In this document: positions 53,704 through 62,681 of the stretch, piece by piece | How positions within the stretch are numbered: position 1 is the stretch's first letter | Layout of the letters: each line of letters starts with the position of its first letter | Assembly: GCF_002777975.1 (NCBI RefSeq) | Contig: NZ_NGVS01000033.1 | Location: 1 to 64,000, forward strand | DNA: 64,000 bases | Reading direction: 5' to 3' | Source: Shewanella carassii | GTDB taxonomy: Bacteria > Pseudomonadota > Gammaproteobacteria > Enterobacterales > Shewanellaceae | Notes under the pieces: model-generated | Database searches by the model: none | Seen by the model: only the letters and a program-made list of their open reading frames with translations | What the model was told of the DNA's origin: nothing | Made by a program: the position numbers and the translations under genes

Positions 53704-54181
53704 CCTGAAAATGAGGTGTGTGTCTGCGGGCATATAGGTCGCTTCAAACAAGTTAGCTCTCACAGAATTGCACCGACTCCCCTTCGGAGCCGCCGCAGGG
53801 CGTTGATGATAATCGCGTAGCGAGGCATGGATGCCGAAGCAGCGCCAGTCGAATCAGGGGCGAGTATCGCCTAGCGACGAGCTAACGAGCGCGAAACAGG
53901 ATGTTGAGCTGGGTCAGAGTCACATGGATGTGACTCTGAGCGTCTGGCGCGATAGCGAATTGGCATCATAAGCACAAGGGGTTTTCCGCTGCGTGGCGGG
54001 TCGCTGGGGGTTTGGAAAGGGGGCGAGTCGATACAGCCCCCTTTCCTCGGGTGTGGGGTGAAGCTCCACGACTTTAGGCCGCTGGCACAGCGGCTATCAT
54101 GGCTTCCAGCTAAAAGTTACTAATTAGTATTGGCAGGGCCTCCGGCGACGGATGTTGCTCATTGCCTGCCGCAGGCTTATG

Positions 54182-54269
54182 CACAGGCGATCCTGTGACT
54201 CGGCGTTAATACGTCCTTGTAGCCTCGACGAAAACATCCTTGTTTTCGACGGTCACAGTTCCGCCTGTG
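54182..54269 (-). repeat. 88-bp GGA-hairpin unit, copy 7
   Basis: The inner hairpins are TAC-GTCCTT-GTA (54210-54221) and CGAAAAC-ATCCTT-GTTTTCG (54229-54248). The minus-strand loops are AAGGAC and AAGGAU: the second loop base changes while GGA stays. Confidence 0.8.
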
Positions 54270-54740
54270 CCTGAAAATGAGGTGTATGTCTGCGGGCATA
54301 TAGGTCGCTTCAAACAAGTTAACTCTCACAGAATTGCACCAGGTCCCCTTTGGAGCCGTCGCTGGCATTGTTGCCAATTGGTTCGAAGGGGCGACCTGGC
54401 CATTGTGCATGGATGCACTTGCTCCACGACTTTAGGCTGCTGGCGCAGCGGCGATTATGGCTTTTAATCCCGAATGCAGTGAAGAAAAGGAACGGTCTAG
54501 GCCATCCTGAGTATTCCCTGTTAAACCTTTCTTTGGTTTCTTGTGTCTTATTCATCATAACGGCTACAAGTTGGCAAAATTTGCCACTCGCAGATGGTGG
54601 ATTTTCATGTTTTACAGCCTTGCTTGATGTTAATTCCTTTAGTATCAGTTAATTATAACTTTGGCACAAAGTCTGCTTTATTCTGAGCCATAAGCGGTAA
54701 CCAAGTTTACTCGGCAGATTAAAACGAGAGGGAAGACAGA

Positions 54741-55544
54741 ATGAAACAAGCGATTGGTGGATTATCTTTGGTGTGTGCACTGTTTGCGGCGGCGCCTGCT
54801 ATGGCGATCAACTTTGAGCCAAGAGATGAGCAATGCGAGATGTCGCTCAACTACGACATCTCACTGGAACCCAAGAAGCTGAGCGTCAGTAATCAAGGGA
54901 AAGAACACTATCGAATTGAGCCGGGTCGCCTCTATGTGGAAGGTGAAGAGGTGGCCTTGAATGCCGAGCAGAGCAAGCTTGTCAACGAGTACTCGGATGC
55001 CATGGCTCAGCAGTTACCCGAAGTCATCTCTTTGGTGGACGATGCCGTCACCATGGCGAGCGAGGCCGTGAGCATGGCTCTGACACCACTCTTGGGTGAT
55101 GCCGCCGGTGCCAAGTTGGATGAAACCATGGGCAGTCTGCAACAGCGAGTCTATGAAGTGGCTCATCGCAATGGTGACCAGTACTTCCTCGGGGCCACTG
55201 AAGAATCGCTGGAAAACGCCTTTGGTGATGAGTTTTCCAAAGAGATAGAGCAACTGGTACAGCAGTCGCTAGGCAGTTTGATGATGGCCATGGGCAGCGC
55301 CATGATGTCAGGTGAGGGCGAAACCTTTGATGAGAAGATCAATGCCTTCAGCCAGAAGATGGAAAAGATGGGCAGGGATATTGAAGTGCAAATGGAGTCC
55401 CGCGCCCAGGAGATGGAACAGAGAGCCGACGCGCTTTGCGACAACTTCCAACGTTTGCTGGTGCTGGAAGACAAGTTACGCAAGCAGATCCCTGAGCTGG
55501 GCGAATTCCAGGTACTGTCCGGCAAGGTTGAACTGCAGCAATAA
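54741..55544 (+). CDS. DUF2884 (YggN-family) periplasmic protein
   Basis: This 267-residue protein has a signal peptide (1-22, ending APAMA before INFEPRDEQCEMSLNYDISL). The body is helical and acidic, with an amphipathic stretch rich in Met (MMAMGSAMMSGEGETFDEKINAFSQKMEKM) that may be coiled coil. It matches the YggN/DUF2884 family, whose function is unknown. YggN lies beside yggL in E. coli too, so synteny supports the call; here glsB and a repeat array separate them. It has its own terminator. Confidence 0.82.
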   Translation: MKQAIGGLSLVCALFAAAPAMAINFEPRDEQCEMSLNYDISLEPKKLSVSNQGKEHYRIEPGRLYVEGEEVALNAEQSKLVNEYSDAMAQQLPEVISLVDDAVTMASEAVSMALTPLLGDAAGAKLDETMGSLQQRVYEVAHRNGDQYFLGATEESLENAFGDEFSKEIEQLVQQSLGSLMMAMGSAMMSGEGETFDEKINAFSQKMEKMGRDIEVQMESRAQEMEQRADALCDNFQRLLVLEDKLRKQIPELGEFQVLSGKVELQQ

Positions 55545-55562
55545 GATTTAAGTTGGTGATTC

Positions 55563-55602
55563 CCCCTGTATCTTCCCCTCCCTTGATACAGGGGCTTTTT
55601 AT
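55563..55602 (+). terminator. Terminator after the yggN-like gene
   Basis: CCCCTGTATC pairs with GATACAGGGG, followed by CTTTTTATT. Confidence 0.9.
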
Positions 55603-55859
55603 TGATTGTCTGTCGATTATGTCATCACTGCGGCGGTTTTTTTGGCTCAAGGCTGTCCTTGGATTAGAGTCAATAACAAAGAATTGGTATACTTCGCAAA
55701 AATAATCAAACTGGCACCCAAGTCAGGACTCAGTGACTCTACCCAGTGCGCTTTCCAAAACCCGGCAGCCCACACCCCATTATGGGGTCTTGACGGTGAG
55801 GCCCGTCGCTTTTCCAGGAAAGCTTTTACCAGTGTTGTAAACGGCTTAAGGCGACTTTC
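55603..55859. other. Control region of the LysR gene
   Basis: A small hairpin CCCCA-tta-TGGGG lies at 55775-55787. No divergent gene is present, so the usual LysR target is not adjacent. No gene is called. Confidence 0.4.
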
Positions 55860-56807
55860 ATGTTAGAACTGTTAGAACCTATCGCTATTTTCACTCATGT
55901 CGCCCGTGCCGGCAGCTTCAGTGCCGCGGCGCGTAGGCTTGGAATATCCAAATCCAAGGTCAGTACCCAGGTTGCCGATCTTGAACATAAACTCGGGATC
56001 CAGTTGATCCAGCGAACGACCCGTAGCTTAAGCCTCACCGAAGCCGGTAATCTGCTGTATGTGCAGGGGGAAGAACTGCTCCGGGATGCGGATCAGGCGG
56101 TGGCCAGTGTGCACAACCTCAATGATGCCACCCGAGGCGTGCTCAAGGTAGGTATCTCCCAGTCATTCGGCACCATGCATATTATTCCGGCATTGCCCGA
56201 GTTTATGACCCGTCATCCGGATCTCGAGCTGCAGGTGAGCCTGTTGGACCATAAGGTTGATGTGGTCAGTGAAGGCCTGGATCTGCTGCTGACCATGTCA
56301 GAGCAACTGCCTCTGGGGATGGTGGCCCGCCCGCTGATGAAGTGTCAGTTCCTGCTGGTGGCATCCCCCGGGTATGTTGCAGCTCACGGTATGCCGGCCC
56401 GGCCGGAGCAGCTGGTGGAGCACAACTGTTTGGTTTACCACGGTGAATGGCATGAGCACAGCGTCTGGCAATTCAAGAAGGGCGATGACTACTGTGAGAT
56501 AGGGGTTTCGGGTAATTTCAGAGTCGACAATGCGCCGGCGCTCAAGTCTGCTGCTGTCAGTGGGCTTGGGGTGGTTTATCTCGCCAGCTATCTGCTGGAA
56601 GATGAAATAGAAAAAGGTACTTTGGTGCCCCTACTTCCCGATTGGCAACTGACTCATCATCTGCCGCTGCAGGCGGTTTATCCCAGACGTAAACACTTGG
56701 CCCCCAAGGTGAGTGCCTTTATCGAGTTCATCAAGGATCATATAGGTACGCCACCTTATTGGGACAAAAAATATGCAGATCTGTTTGCCCAACGCCAGGA
56801 AAAATAA
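55860..56807 (+). CDS. LysR-family transcriptional regulator
   Basis: This 315-residue regulator has an N-terminal winged helix (LEPIAIFTHVARAGSFSAAARRLGISKSKVSTQVADLEHKLGIQLIQRTTRSLSLTEAG, about 5-63) and a periplasmic-binding-like effector domain with GVLKVGISQSFGTMHIIPALPEFMTRHP. It resembles the CrgA/DsdC-like group acting on nearby oxidoreductase genes, but both neighbours are unrelated, so its target is unknown. ATG at 55860 directly overlaps no other gene, and the ribosome site is weak. A good terminator follows. Confidence 0.88.
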   Translation: MLELLEPIAIFTHVARAGSFSAAARRLGISKSKVSTQVADLEHKLGIQLIQRTTRSLSLTEAGNLLYVQGEELLRDADQAVASVHNLNDATRGVLKVGISQSFGTMHIIPALPEFMTRHPDLELQVSLLDHKVDVVSEGLDLLLTMSEQLPLGMVARPLMKCQFLLVASPGYVAAHGMPARPEQLVEHNCLVYHGEWHEHSVWQFKKGDDYCEIGVSGNFRVDNAPALKSAAVSGLGVVYLASYLLEDEIEKGTLVPLLPDWQLTHHLPLQAVYPRRKHLAPKVSAFIEFIKDHIGTPPYWDKKYADLFAQRQEK

Positions 56808-56840
56808 AGAAATATCGTTCTTATAATAGAACAATGAAAA

Positions 56841-56869
56841 ACACTCAAGTTCCGCTTGAGTGTTTTTTG
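56841..56869 (+). terminator. Terminator after the LysR gene
   Basis: ACACTCAAG pairs with CTTGAGTGT across a 5-base loop, followed by TTTTTTG. Confidence 0.9.
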
Positions 56870-56990
56870 TTTATATATCATATGGATGTTGGGGTTTTAT
56901 TGGTTTTTTAACCGCTTTATTGTTTGATGGCCTTTAAAGATTTTTTAATAACTCAGTTGCAGTCTGTTCTGAAATCAATACAATGATTGC

Positions 56991-57181
56991 AGTTGATTCG
57001 GGTGGAACTAACATACGGGTGTGCCGCGGGACTGACCCCTCCTGCTGTAGACTGCTTGGTTCAGCACAGAGTGTTAAGCCCTTATCAATGCCGACCCAGG
57101 TTTTCGAACTAAAACAATGTCGGCCTTAAAACCATCATCCTGATTTTGGTTTACCCCGGCCCAGGTGGCCGGGGTATTTTT
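56991..57181 (+). ncRNA. Candidate small RNA (about 190 nt)
   Basis: A good promoter pair, TTGCAG (56957-56962) and TACAAT (56979-56984) with 16 bp between, is followed about 170 bp later by a strong terminator: ACCCCGGCC pairing with GGCCGGGGT (57153-57175), then ATTTTTA. No gene lies between. Both ends are therefore those of an independent plus-strand transcript. I cannot match it to a known sRNA family. A 48-codon frame at 56983-57129 begins before the expected RNA start and has no ribosome site. Confidence 0.5.
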
Positions 57182-57212
57182 ATGTCTGTTTTCAGGACGG
57201 AATCAAGCGCAT

Positions 57213-57235
57213 AAAAAGCCGCTCACGGGAGCGGC
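57213..57235 (-). terminator. Terminator after the DUF885 gene
   Basis: On the minus strand GCCGCTC and GAGCGGC form a perfect stem, followed by TTTTTAT, 14 bp beyond the stop codon. Confidence 0.9.
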
Positions 57236-57248
57236 AGTTGATTCAGTT

Positions 57249-59114
57249 TCAAGCCTGGCTTTGCGCGGCTACCCAGTCTTTTACCTCCTGCTCCAGTACA
57301 TTCAGCGGCAAGGGGCCGTTTTTCAAGACCAGAGTGTGGAAGGCGCGAATGTCGAAACGCTCACCCAGCGCCTCCTTGGCGTAGGTTCTAAGCGCAAGTA
57401 TCTTGTTCATCCCCACCTTGTAAGCGGTTGCCTGCGAGGGCATAACTATGTGCCGCTCAACCATTTTTACTGCGTCAGATTCGGCATTGGGAGTGTTATC
57501 CATGTAATAGGCTATGGCTTGCTCTCGAGTCCATTTCTTGGCATGGATCCCGGTATCTACCACCAAACGGCAGGAGCGCCATAGTTCCATCGCTAATCTG
57601 CCAAAGTCTGAGTAGGGATCGCTGTAAAGCCCCATCTCCTTGGGGAAGTACTCACTGTAAAGGCCCCAGCCCTCGATATAAGCCGTGTAAGAGCCGAAGC
57701 GACGGAAGCTGGGAAGTCCTTCCAGTTCCTGGGCTATGGCTATCTGCATGTGATGCCCGGGGAGCCCTTCATGGTAGGCCAGTGCCTCCATTTGGTATTT
57801 GGGCATAGCCATTATGTCATAGAGGTTGGCATAGTAAGTTCCCGGGCGACTGCCATCGGCCGAGGGCTGGTTGTAGAAAGCCTTGCCGGCAGACTTCTCC
57901 CTGAAGGCTTCCACCTGTTTGACTATCAAAGGCGCTTTGGGTTTTACCTTGAATACTTCATCTAGGCGCGAGTTCATGTTATCGATAAGGGCGGTGGCCT
58001 CTCTCAGGTAGGCCCGGCGGCCGGCGTCATTGTCCGGGAAGTAGAAGCCCTCATTCTGGCGCATAAACTCGAAGAAGGCTTTGAGATCGCCCTTGAAGCC
58101 AACTTTGTCCATGATGGCGCGCATTTCGCCGTGGATCCTGGCGACCTCGTCCAGTCCTAATTGATGAATGGTATCGGCGCTCATCTCTGTGGTGGTGGTA
58201 TTGGCCAGGGCATTGTTATAGAAGGCGCTGCCGCTCGGGAATTTCCAGACTCCATCTCTGCTGTCGGCCCGTTTTTCCAAGGTTTCGAGATAGGCAATCA
58301 GCTTTTGGTAAGCTGGCCTCAATTGTTCTTTGAGGGCTATGGCGGCTTGATCCAGCAGTTTGTCTTGGGTGTCTTCATCCAGCTTGATTTTTGCCAACTT
58401 GCCCTTGAAGTCGGCCCAGATGGCGCTGTCCGGCTCACCATCAAACGGCGCGCCATGAATAATATTGCGACTGTCTGAAAGCACATAGGGGAATACGAAC
58501 TTGGGGGCGATTATGCCTTCCTCGGCGCGAACCTCGAGGGCGGTGATCAGCTGCTCGAACAGCTCAGGAACTCCGGCTATACGGCTGATATAGGCGCGGG
58601 CATCGGCTTCGTCGGCTATCGAGTGTTGGTTTATCAACAATGAAGGCACCAGCGAGTGGATGCCGTACATCTGGTTGACCGGGTAGTTGTAGTGGCGGAA
58701 CTTATCATCGCGGATCTGGCGTTGCAGCTTGGCGGTCAACAGCTCCAGGCTCAACTTGCTCTGTGGGTCCAACTTTGTCGGATCCAGTAGTGACAGACGC
58801 TCAAGCTGCTGTTTGGCGCGAGCAAGCGCGGCATCATCGGCCGCATCTCCCAGCGAGTCCCACTTGCCGTAATCTGTTTTGATACCAAGAAAGGTCTGCC
58901 GCACCGGGCTGGCGGCGACATCCTCGTTGAAGATGGCTTCAAACAGGGCGTTGGCTTTGGCGGATTCGGCTTTGATGACCTCAGGAGCCAGGTTTGATGC
59001 TTGGTTACTCTGCCCTGAGACGGAGGCTTGGGCGAGAAGGGGATAACTGCTGCTTAAAACGGCGCCAAGGGCCAGCGTCAACAGACTTTTTCTTATGGTT
59101 ATAGGCATGGACAA
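57249..59114 (-). CDS. DUF885-family periplasmic protein, probable metallopeptidase
   Basis: This 621-residue protein has a signal peptide (about 1-30, LTLALGAVLSSSYPLLAQAS). The rest is a DUF885 domain. It carries ALAYHEGLPGHHMQIAIAQE, a zinc-peptidase-like His-Glu motif, followed by YIEGWGLYSEYFPKEMG with the probable third ligand. Family members are carboxypeptidase-like, but few have been characterised. It should act in the periplasm or at the outer membrane on peptides. It is monocistronic with a clear terminator, and lies between blocks that are adjacent in E. coli. Confidence 0.85.
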   Translation of the reverse strand: MSMPITIRKSLLTLALGAVLSSSYPLLAQASVSGQSNQASNLAPEVIKAESAKANALFEAIFNEDVAASPVRQTFLGIKTDYGKWDSLGDAADDAALARAKQQLERLSLLDPTKLDPQSKLSLELLTAKLQRQIRDDKFRHYNYPVNQMYGIHSLVPSLLINQHSIADEADARAYISRIAGVPELFEQLITALEVRAEEGIIAPKFVFPYVLSDSRNIIHGAPFDGEPDSAIWADFKGKLAKIKLDEDTQDKLLDQAAIALKEQLRPAYQKLIAYLETLEKRADSRDGVWKFPSGSAFYNNALANTTTTEMSADTIHQLGLDEVARIHGEMRAIMDKVGFKGDLKAFFEFMRQNEGFYFPDNDAGRRAYLREATALIDNMNSRLDEVFKVKPKAPLIVKQVEAFREKSAGKAFYNQPSADGSRPGTYYANLYDIMAMPKYQMEALAYHEGLPGHHMQIAIAQELEGLPSFRRFGSYTAYIEGWGLYSEYFPKEMGLYSDPYSDFGRLAMELWRSCRLVVDTGIHAKKWTREQAIAYYMDNTPNAESDAVKMVERHIVMPSQATAYKVGMNKILALRTYAKEALGERFDIRAFHTLVLKNGPLPLNVLEQEVKDWVAAQSQA

Positions 59115-59267
59115 CTTCCTTTTTGCTTGGCAATGGCAGGCCGGATGACGATGGCCCGAGTCAGGAAAGACGCACAGAAACCGCGACTGCTATGGCTCAT
59201 TTGCGTCTAAAGAAGTTCATCCTAATGAAGTTGAGTAATTAAGTATTGGCGTAAATGTTAGAAAATA

Positions 59268-59305
59268 TTTCCTCTTGCTGCTTTCGCTTTGGCAGCAGCA
59301 AGAGG
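59268..59305 (-). terminator. Terminator after hemW
   Basis: An 11-bp perfect stem (CCTCTTGCTGC with GCAGCAAGAGG) lies 20 bp beyond the hemW stop; on the minus strand AAATATTTT follows. Confidence 0.75.
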
Positions 59306-59324
59306 AGGCTAATAAGAGATGGAG

Positions 59325-60461
59325 TTAACAAAACTGCGATAGCAGATCGTTGACGAACATATGTCCCTTGTTGGAGAGCGTCCAGTAGCCGGGAGTGATC
59401 TCTACCAGCCCGCGCTCGGCAGCCTGCTGCATGCCTTTATCCAGGGTGTTGGCCGCAACGCCGGTGCGCGCTTCAAATTCGCTCCAGGGGATGGGGCTCA
59501 TCAGTCGCAGCCTGTTCATCAGGTACTCCAGCGCCCTGTCTTTGGGCAGTACATCACTTACCTCAAATAGATAATCCTCTGTGGCCAAATAGCCCTTTGG
59601 ATGTTTTATCTTTACCGTGCGTACTATGCGGTCCTGCTCCGGTAGCGTCAGCTTGCCGTGGGCGCCGCAACCAATTCCCAGATAATCACCGAATTCCCAA
59701 TAGTTGAGGTTATGGCGGCACTGAAAACCGGGTTTGGCGTAGGCGGATATTTCATACTGCTGGTAGCCAAGGGCTGCAAGTCTTTGCTGGCCCTGTTCAT
59801 AGATGTGCCAAAGCGCTTCATCGTCCGGCAGCTGCGGCGGGCGTGAATGAAACAGGGTATTGGGCTCTATGGTGAGCTGATACCAGGACAGGTGCGGAGG
59901 ATTGAGCGCCGCCGCCGTGTCGATATCGGCCATGGCCTCTTCAAAGCTCTGGTTCGGCAGACCGTGCATCAGATCCAGGTTAAAGCTCTGGTATCCGGCT
60001 GCGGCAACGCCTTTGGCGGCGTTGACTGCTTCATCCTTGCCGTGAATTCGCCCCAGCAGGTTGAGCTTGTCTTTGGCAAAGCTCTGCACACCGATGGAGA
60101 GGCGAGTGACACCTGCGGCGCGGTAAGCGCTGAAGTCATCATGTTCCAGAGTGCCTGGGTTGGCCTCCATGGTGATCTCTATGTCATCGGTAAAGGCAAT
60201 GCGCCGGTTCACGCCTTGCAGCAGCCTGCCTATCTGGGCAGCATCGAACAGAGAGGGGGTGCCGCCACCGATAAAGATGCTGTGCAGTTGCCGGCCTTGA
60301 ACATAGTGCAGGTCGGCGTCGAGATCGCCAAGCAGGGCATCGACATATTCTTGCTGCGGCAGCTCACCCTGTTTTCCGTGAGAGTTAAAATCACAGTAAG
60401 GGCATTTCTGCACACACCAGGGAATATGAATATAGAGACTCAGCGGTGGCAGCGTCAGCAT
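59325..60461 (-). CDS. hemW: Radical SAM haem chaperone HemW
   Basis: This 378-residue protein has the radical SAM cluster motif CVQKCPYCDFNSHG (Cys16, Cys20, Cys23). It resembles oxygen-independent coproporphyrinogen oxidase, but HemW binds and inserts haem into respiratory enzymes. SIFIGGGTPSLFD and TMEANPGTLE are family motifs. It overlaps rdgB by one base, so translation is coupled. This rdgB-hemW order is the same as in E. coli. Confidence 0.93.
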   Translation of the reverse strand: MLTLPPLSLYIHIPWCVQKCPYCDFNSHGKQGELPQQEYVDALLGDLDADLHYVQGRQLHSIFIGGGTPSLFDAAQIGRLLQGVNRRIAFTDDIEITMEANPGTLEHDDFSAYRAAGVTRLSIGVQSFAKDKLNLLGRIHGKDEAVNAAKGVAAAGYQSFNLDLMHGLPNQSFEEAMADIDTAAALNPPHLSWYQLTIEPNTLFHSRPPQLPDDEALWHIYEQGQQRLAALGYQQYEISAYAKPGFQCRHNLNYWEFGDYLGIGCGAHGKLTLPEQDRIVRTVKIKHPKGYLATEDYLFEVSDVLPKDRALEYLMNRLRLMSPIPWSEFEARTGVAANTLDKGMQQAAERGLVEITPGYWTLSNKGHMFVNDLLSQFC

Positions 60462-61063
60462 CAGCCGAGGATCCCCTGTTGTTTGAAGGCTTCAAGCAGC
60501 AATTTCAGCGCCTTGCCTCTGTGGCTGAGGTGGTTCTTTTCATCACTGCTGAGCTCGGCGGCAGTTTGCTGGTAACCACAGGGAATGAATACGGGATCAT
60601 AACCATGGCCGTTGTTGCCCTTGGGTTCAAAACCTATTTCCCCTTCCCAAGCGGCCTGGCAGATGATGGGAGTCGGATCCTTGGCATGACGCATATACAC
60701 AAGCACGCACTGGAAACGGGCGGTACGGGGGGCTGGCGTTGCCTCTATGGCGCCAAGCAGCTTGTTGTAGTTACCTTCATCCGAGGCGTTGGTGCCACTG
60801 TAACGGGCGGAATAGATGCCGGGAGCGCCGTCCAGAGCATCAACTTCGAGGCCGGAGTCATCGGCGATAGCGGGCAAGCCGGTGATTTCGGCGGCATGGC
60901 GCGCCTTGATAATGGCATTTTCAACAAAAGTGGTGCCGGTTTCTGCCACTTCAGGCACGTCGAATTGGTTTTGTGGCAACACCTCAATATTGAAGGCGCT
61001 GAACATCTCGGCGAATTCTTTGAGTTTTCCCTTGTTGCCACTGGCAAGCACTATCTGTTTCAT
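60461..61063 (-). CDS. rdgB: XTP/dITP diphosphatase
   Basis: This 200-residue house-cleaning pyrophosphatase removes non-canonical purine nucleotides (dITP, XTP) before they enter DNA. The substrate motif LASGNKGKLKEFAEMF is at the N-terminus; TFVENAIIKARHAA, AIADDSGLEVDALDGAPGIYSARYSG and GYDPVFIPCGYQQTAAELSSDEKN are the family hallmarks. It leads the rdgB-hemW unit. Its promoter lies in the 260-bp gap to the DUF4426 gene, which contains a 9-bp inverted repeat. Confidence 0.95.
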   Translation of the reverse strand: MKQIVLASGNKGKLKEFAEMFSAFNIEVLPQNQFDVPEVAETGTTFVENAIIKARHAAEITGLPAIADDSGLEVDALDGAPGIYSARYSGTNASDEGNYNKLLGAIEATPAPRTARFQCVLVYMRHAKDPTPIICQAAWEGEIGFEPKGNNGHGYDPVFIPCGYQQTAAELSSDEKNHLSHRGKALKLLLEAFKQQGILG

Positions 61064-61185
61064 CTTGGATTTTCCTTATTTCGCAATGCCAGCAATAGTA
61101 CCATTTTGCAAAAGAGTTTACTCACTCAGCGACAATGAAAAGGCGTGAAAACAAGTAGAGCAGTGGAAGGTTTATCGGTAGCAAT

Positions 61186-61233
61186 CGACATTGGTCTAGG
61201 CCAATCTGGTGTGAGCCCGAATGGCCAATGTCG
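61186..61233. repeat. Inverted repeat upstream of rdgB
   Basis: CGACATTGG (61186-61194) and CCAATGTCG (61225-61233) are perfect inverted repeats 30 bp apart, about 125-170 bp before the rdgB start. It could be a paired operator or a structured leader. Confidence 0.5.
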
Positions 61234-61273
61234 CTTCTTTAAGCCGGCGGTCAATAGCCACTCGGGGCGGCCA

Positions 61274-61301
61274 TAAAAAAACGCCGCTTATTCGGCGGCG
61301 C
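61274..61301 (-). terminator. Terminator after the DUF4426 gene
   Basis: On the minus strand a GCCGCC-type stem pairs with GCGGCG and is followed by seven T. It separates the proC/yggTU/DUF4426 side from rdgB-hemW. Confidence 0.92.
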
Positions 61302-61322
61302 TCTATTGACGGAATGTACCGC

Positions 61323-61757
61323 TCAATCGACGTAGAATTTCTGTTTGAAGGTCAGAGTGGTGTTGAGCTCGTTGCCGTGTTTGATCAGGATTTGAAAGTT
61401 AATCTCCTGATCGTCGCGATAGGGCACCTCGGCAATATAGTAGATGGCATCACCCTCGCGAATTTCGCGGAATTTCAACTGCATTCTGGCATCGATAAGA
61501 TTGTTGGCCAGGCCGGATATCTCGACCGGTACTGCCGGATTGCCCTCTTCACTGGTATCCAGTACGGCGATATTGATGATACCCGTATAACGGCTGCGTT
61601 CTATGCCATAGTTCTTGGCGATGGATGGGGTCAAAAAGGTGCTGCCCAGCGCCATATAGTGGATATCGAAATGGCCGACGGCCTGCTTCTGTTCGGCCTG
61701 AGCGACACCGGCCAGAGAGCCGAGGCACAAAAGCAGGGTCAAAAATTTGCGCAACAT
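61323..61757 (-). CDS. DUF4426 periplasmic protein
   Basis: This 144-residue protein has a signal peptide (MLRKFLTLLLCLGSLAGVAQA before EQKQAVG). The body is beta-rich (FDIHYMALGSTFLTPSIAKNYGIERSRYTGIINIAVLD). It matches the DUF4426 family found next to yggU and rdgB in Shewanella, Vibrio and relatives. Function is unknown. It lies 62 bp after yggU on the same strand and ends at a strong terminator, so it is probably the last gene of that unit. Confidence 0.85.
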   Translation of the reverse strand: MLRKFLTLLLCLGSLAGVAQAEQKQAVGHFDIHYMALGSTFLTPSIAKNYGIERSRYTGIINIAVLDTSEEGNPAVPVEISGLANNLIDARMQLKFREIREGDAIYYIAEVPYRDDQEINFQILIKHGNELNTTLTFKQKFYVD

Positions 61758-61819
61758 AATGCTTTACCTGAGGTTAAGTGTGTTGAATTGATTATAGTCC
61801 CTTGTCTGCTGCCATGGCA

Positions 61820-62107
61820 TCAGAGCAAGGCCTCGATTTCAGTGGGCAGTATTTTGGGCGCTTCAATACGCACCTGCTTATGGCGGCCCAGCTCTCCCTT
61901 GACTATGACTATCTGCCCCTTGGGCACCTTGAAGGCCTTGGACAGATACTTGGTCAGGTGGGCGTTGGCCTTGCCGTCCACAGGTGGCGCGGTAATGGCC
62001 ACCTTGAACTCTTCACCATGCAGGCCAACCAGTTGATCCCGGCTGGCCTTGGGCTGGATATAGAGATTGAGCAGCAGATCCTGCTGCTCCCAGCTAACAG
62101 CTTTCAT
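61820..62107 (-). CDS. yggU: YggU-family (DUF167) protein
   Basis: This 95-residue protein matches DUF167: [67 protein letters not shown]. The fold is known from structural genomics, but its role is not. Its ATG shares a base with the yggT stop codon, indicating coupled translation. The order yggS, proC, yggT, yggU is the common gamma-proteobacterial one. Confidence 0.92.
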   Translation of the reverse strand: MKAVSWEQQDLLLNLYIQPKASRDQLVGLHGEEFKVAITAPPVDGKANAHLTKYLSKAFKVPKGQIVIVKGELGRHKQVRIEAPKILPTEIEALL

Positions 62108-62658
62108 CAGGCAATGGCCCAGAAAGGAATTGTCTTGGCCAGCAGTATGTTAATGAAATTCATCAACACCATCAGCACCAGCAGCGACAAGTCCAGCCCG
62201 CCCATGGGCGGCAGGAAGCGGCGAATAGGCGCCAGCAGTGGCTCGGTCAACTGCATCATCACATACTCAATCGGATTGCGGCCCTGGCTGACCCAACTGA
62301 GGATGGCGCGGATGATCAGGATCCAGAACAGCAATACCCCAGCCTTTTTAAACAAGGACACCAGCGCAAACATCAAGGTGGCAACCAGGTTGAACTCCTG
62401 GCCCGCCATCAGGGTCAGCAAGAGTATTTTGACCACCACCACCAGCAGAGCCAGCACCACAGAGGCCGTATCCAGACTGCCTATGGAGGGCAGTATCCGC
62501 CGCATGGGCGCCACAATCGGGTGGGTGGCCTTGACGATAAACTGGCTGAAGGGGTTATAAAAATCTGCCCGCACCAACTGCAGCCAGATCCTCAGTATGA
62601 CTACCATAAAATAGAGGTCGAATACGACTGTAATCAGGTAAATCAATGCGTCATTCAT
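62107..62658 (-). CDS. yggT: YggT-family membrane protein
   Basis: This 183-residue inner-membrane protein has two YGGT domains, each of two helices: [51 protein letters not shown] and the repeat [40 protein letters not shown]. YggT relatives affect cell division, osmotic tolerance and plastid cytochrome assembly in various organisms. It overlaps yggU and lies 23 bp after proC. Confidence 0.92.
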   Translation of the reverse strand: MNDALIYLITVVFDLYFMVVILRIWLQLVRADFYNPFSQFIVKATHPIVAPMRRILPSIGSLDTASVVLALLVVVVKILLLTLMAGQEFNLVATLMFALVSLFKKAGVLLFWILIIRAILSWVSQGRNPIEYVMMQLTEPLLAPIRRFLPPMGGLDLSLLVLMVLMNFINILLAKTIPFWAIA

Positions 62659-62681
62659 GAAAAGTTTCGCTCTTGGGTCGT

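Larger units (their letters stand above)
53525..54475. repeat. Mosaic intergenic repeat array (two units)
   Basis: The blocks of the 31.5-33.5 kb array recur here in a different order. A stretch of roughly 120 bp around 53940-54070 is almost identical to 32825-32960. Two 88-bp units are present (53616, 54182). Plus-strand GGA-loop hairpins lie at 53824-53835, 53895-53905, 53915-53938 (9-bp perfect stem), 54145-54158 and 54405-54418. No credible gene lies between glsB and the yggN-like gene. From 54476 to 54740 only the promoter of that gene is expected. Confidence 0.9.

Noticed and set aside
56983..57129. 48-codon frame starting MIAVDSGGTNIRV, reminiscent of a sugar-kinase phosphate motif
   Set aside because: It has no ribosome site, overlaps the -10 box of the likelier sRNA promoter, and resembles kinases for only about a dozen residues. 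A decayed kinase fragment remains possible but unsupported.
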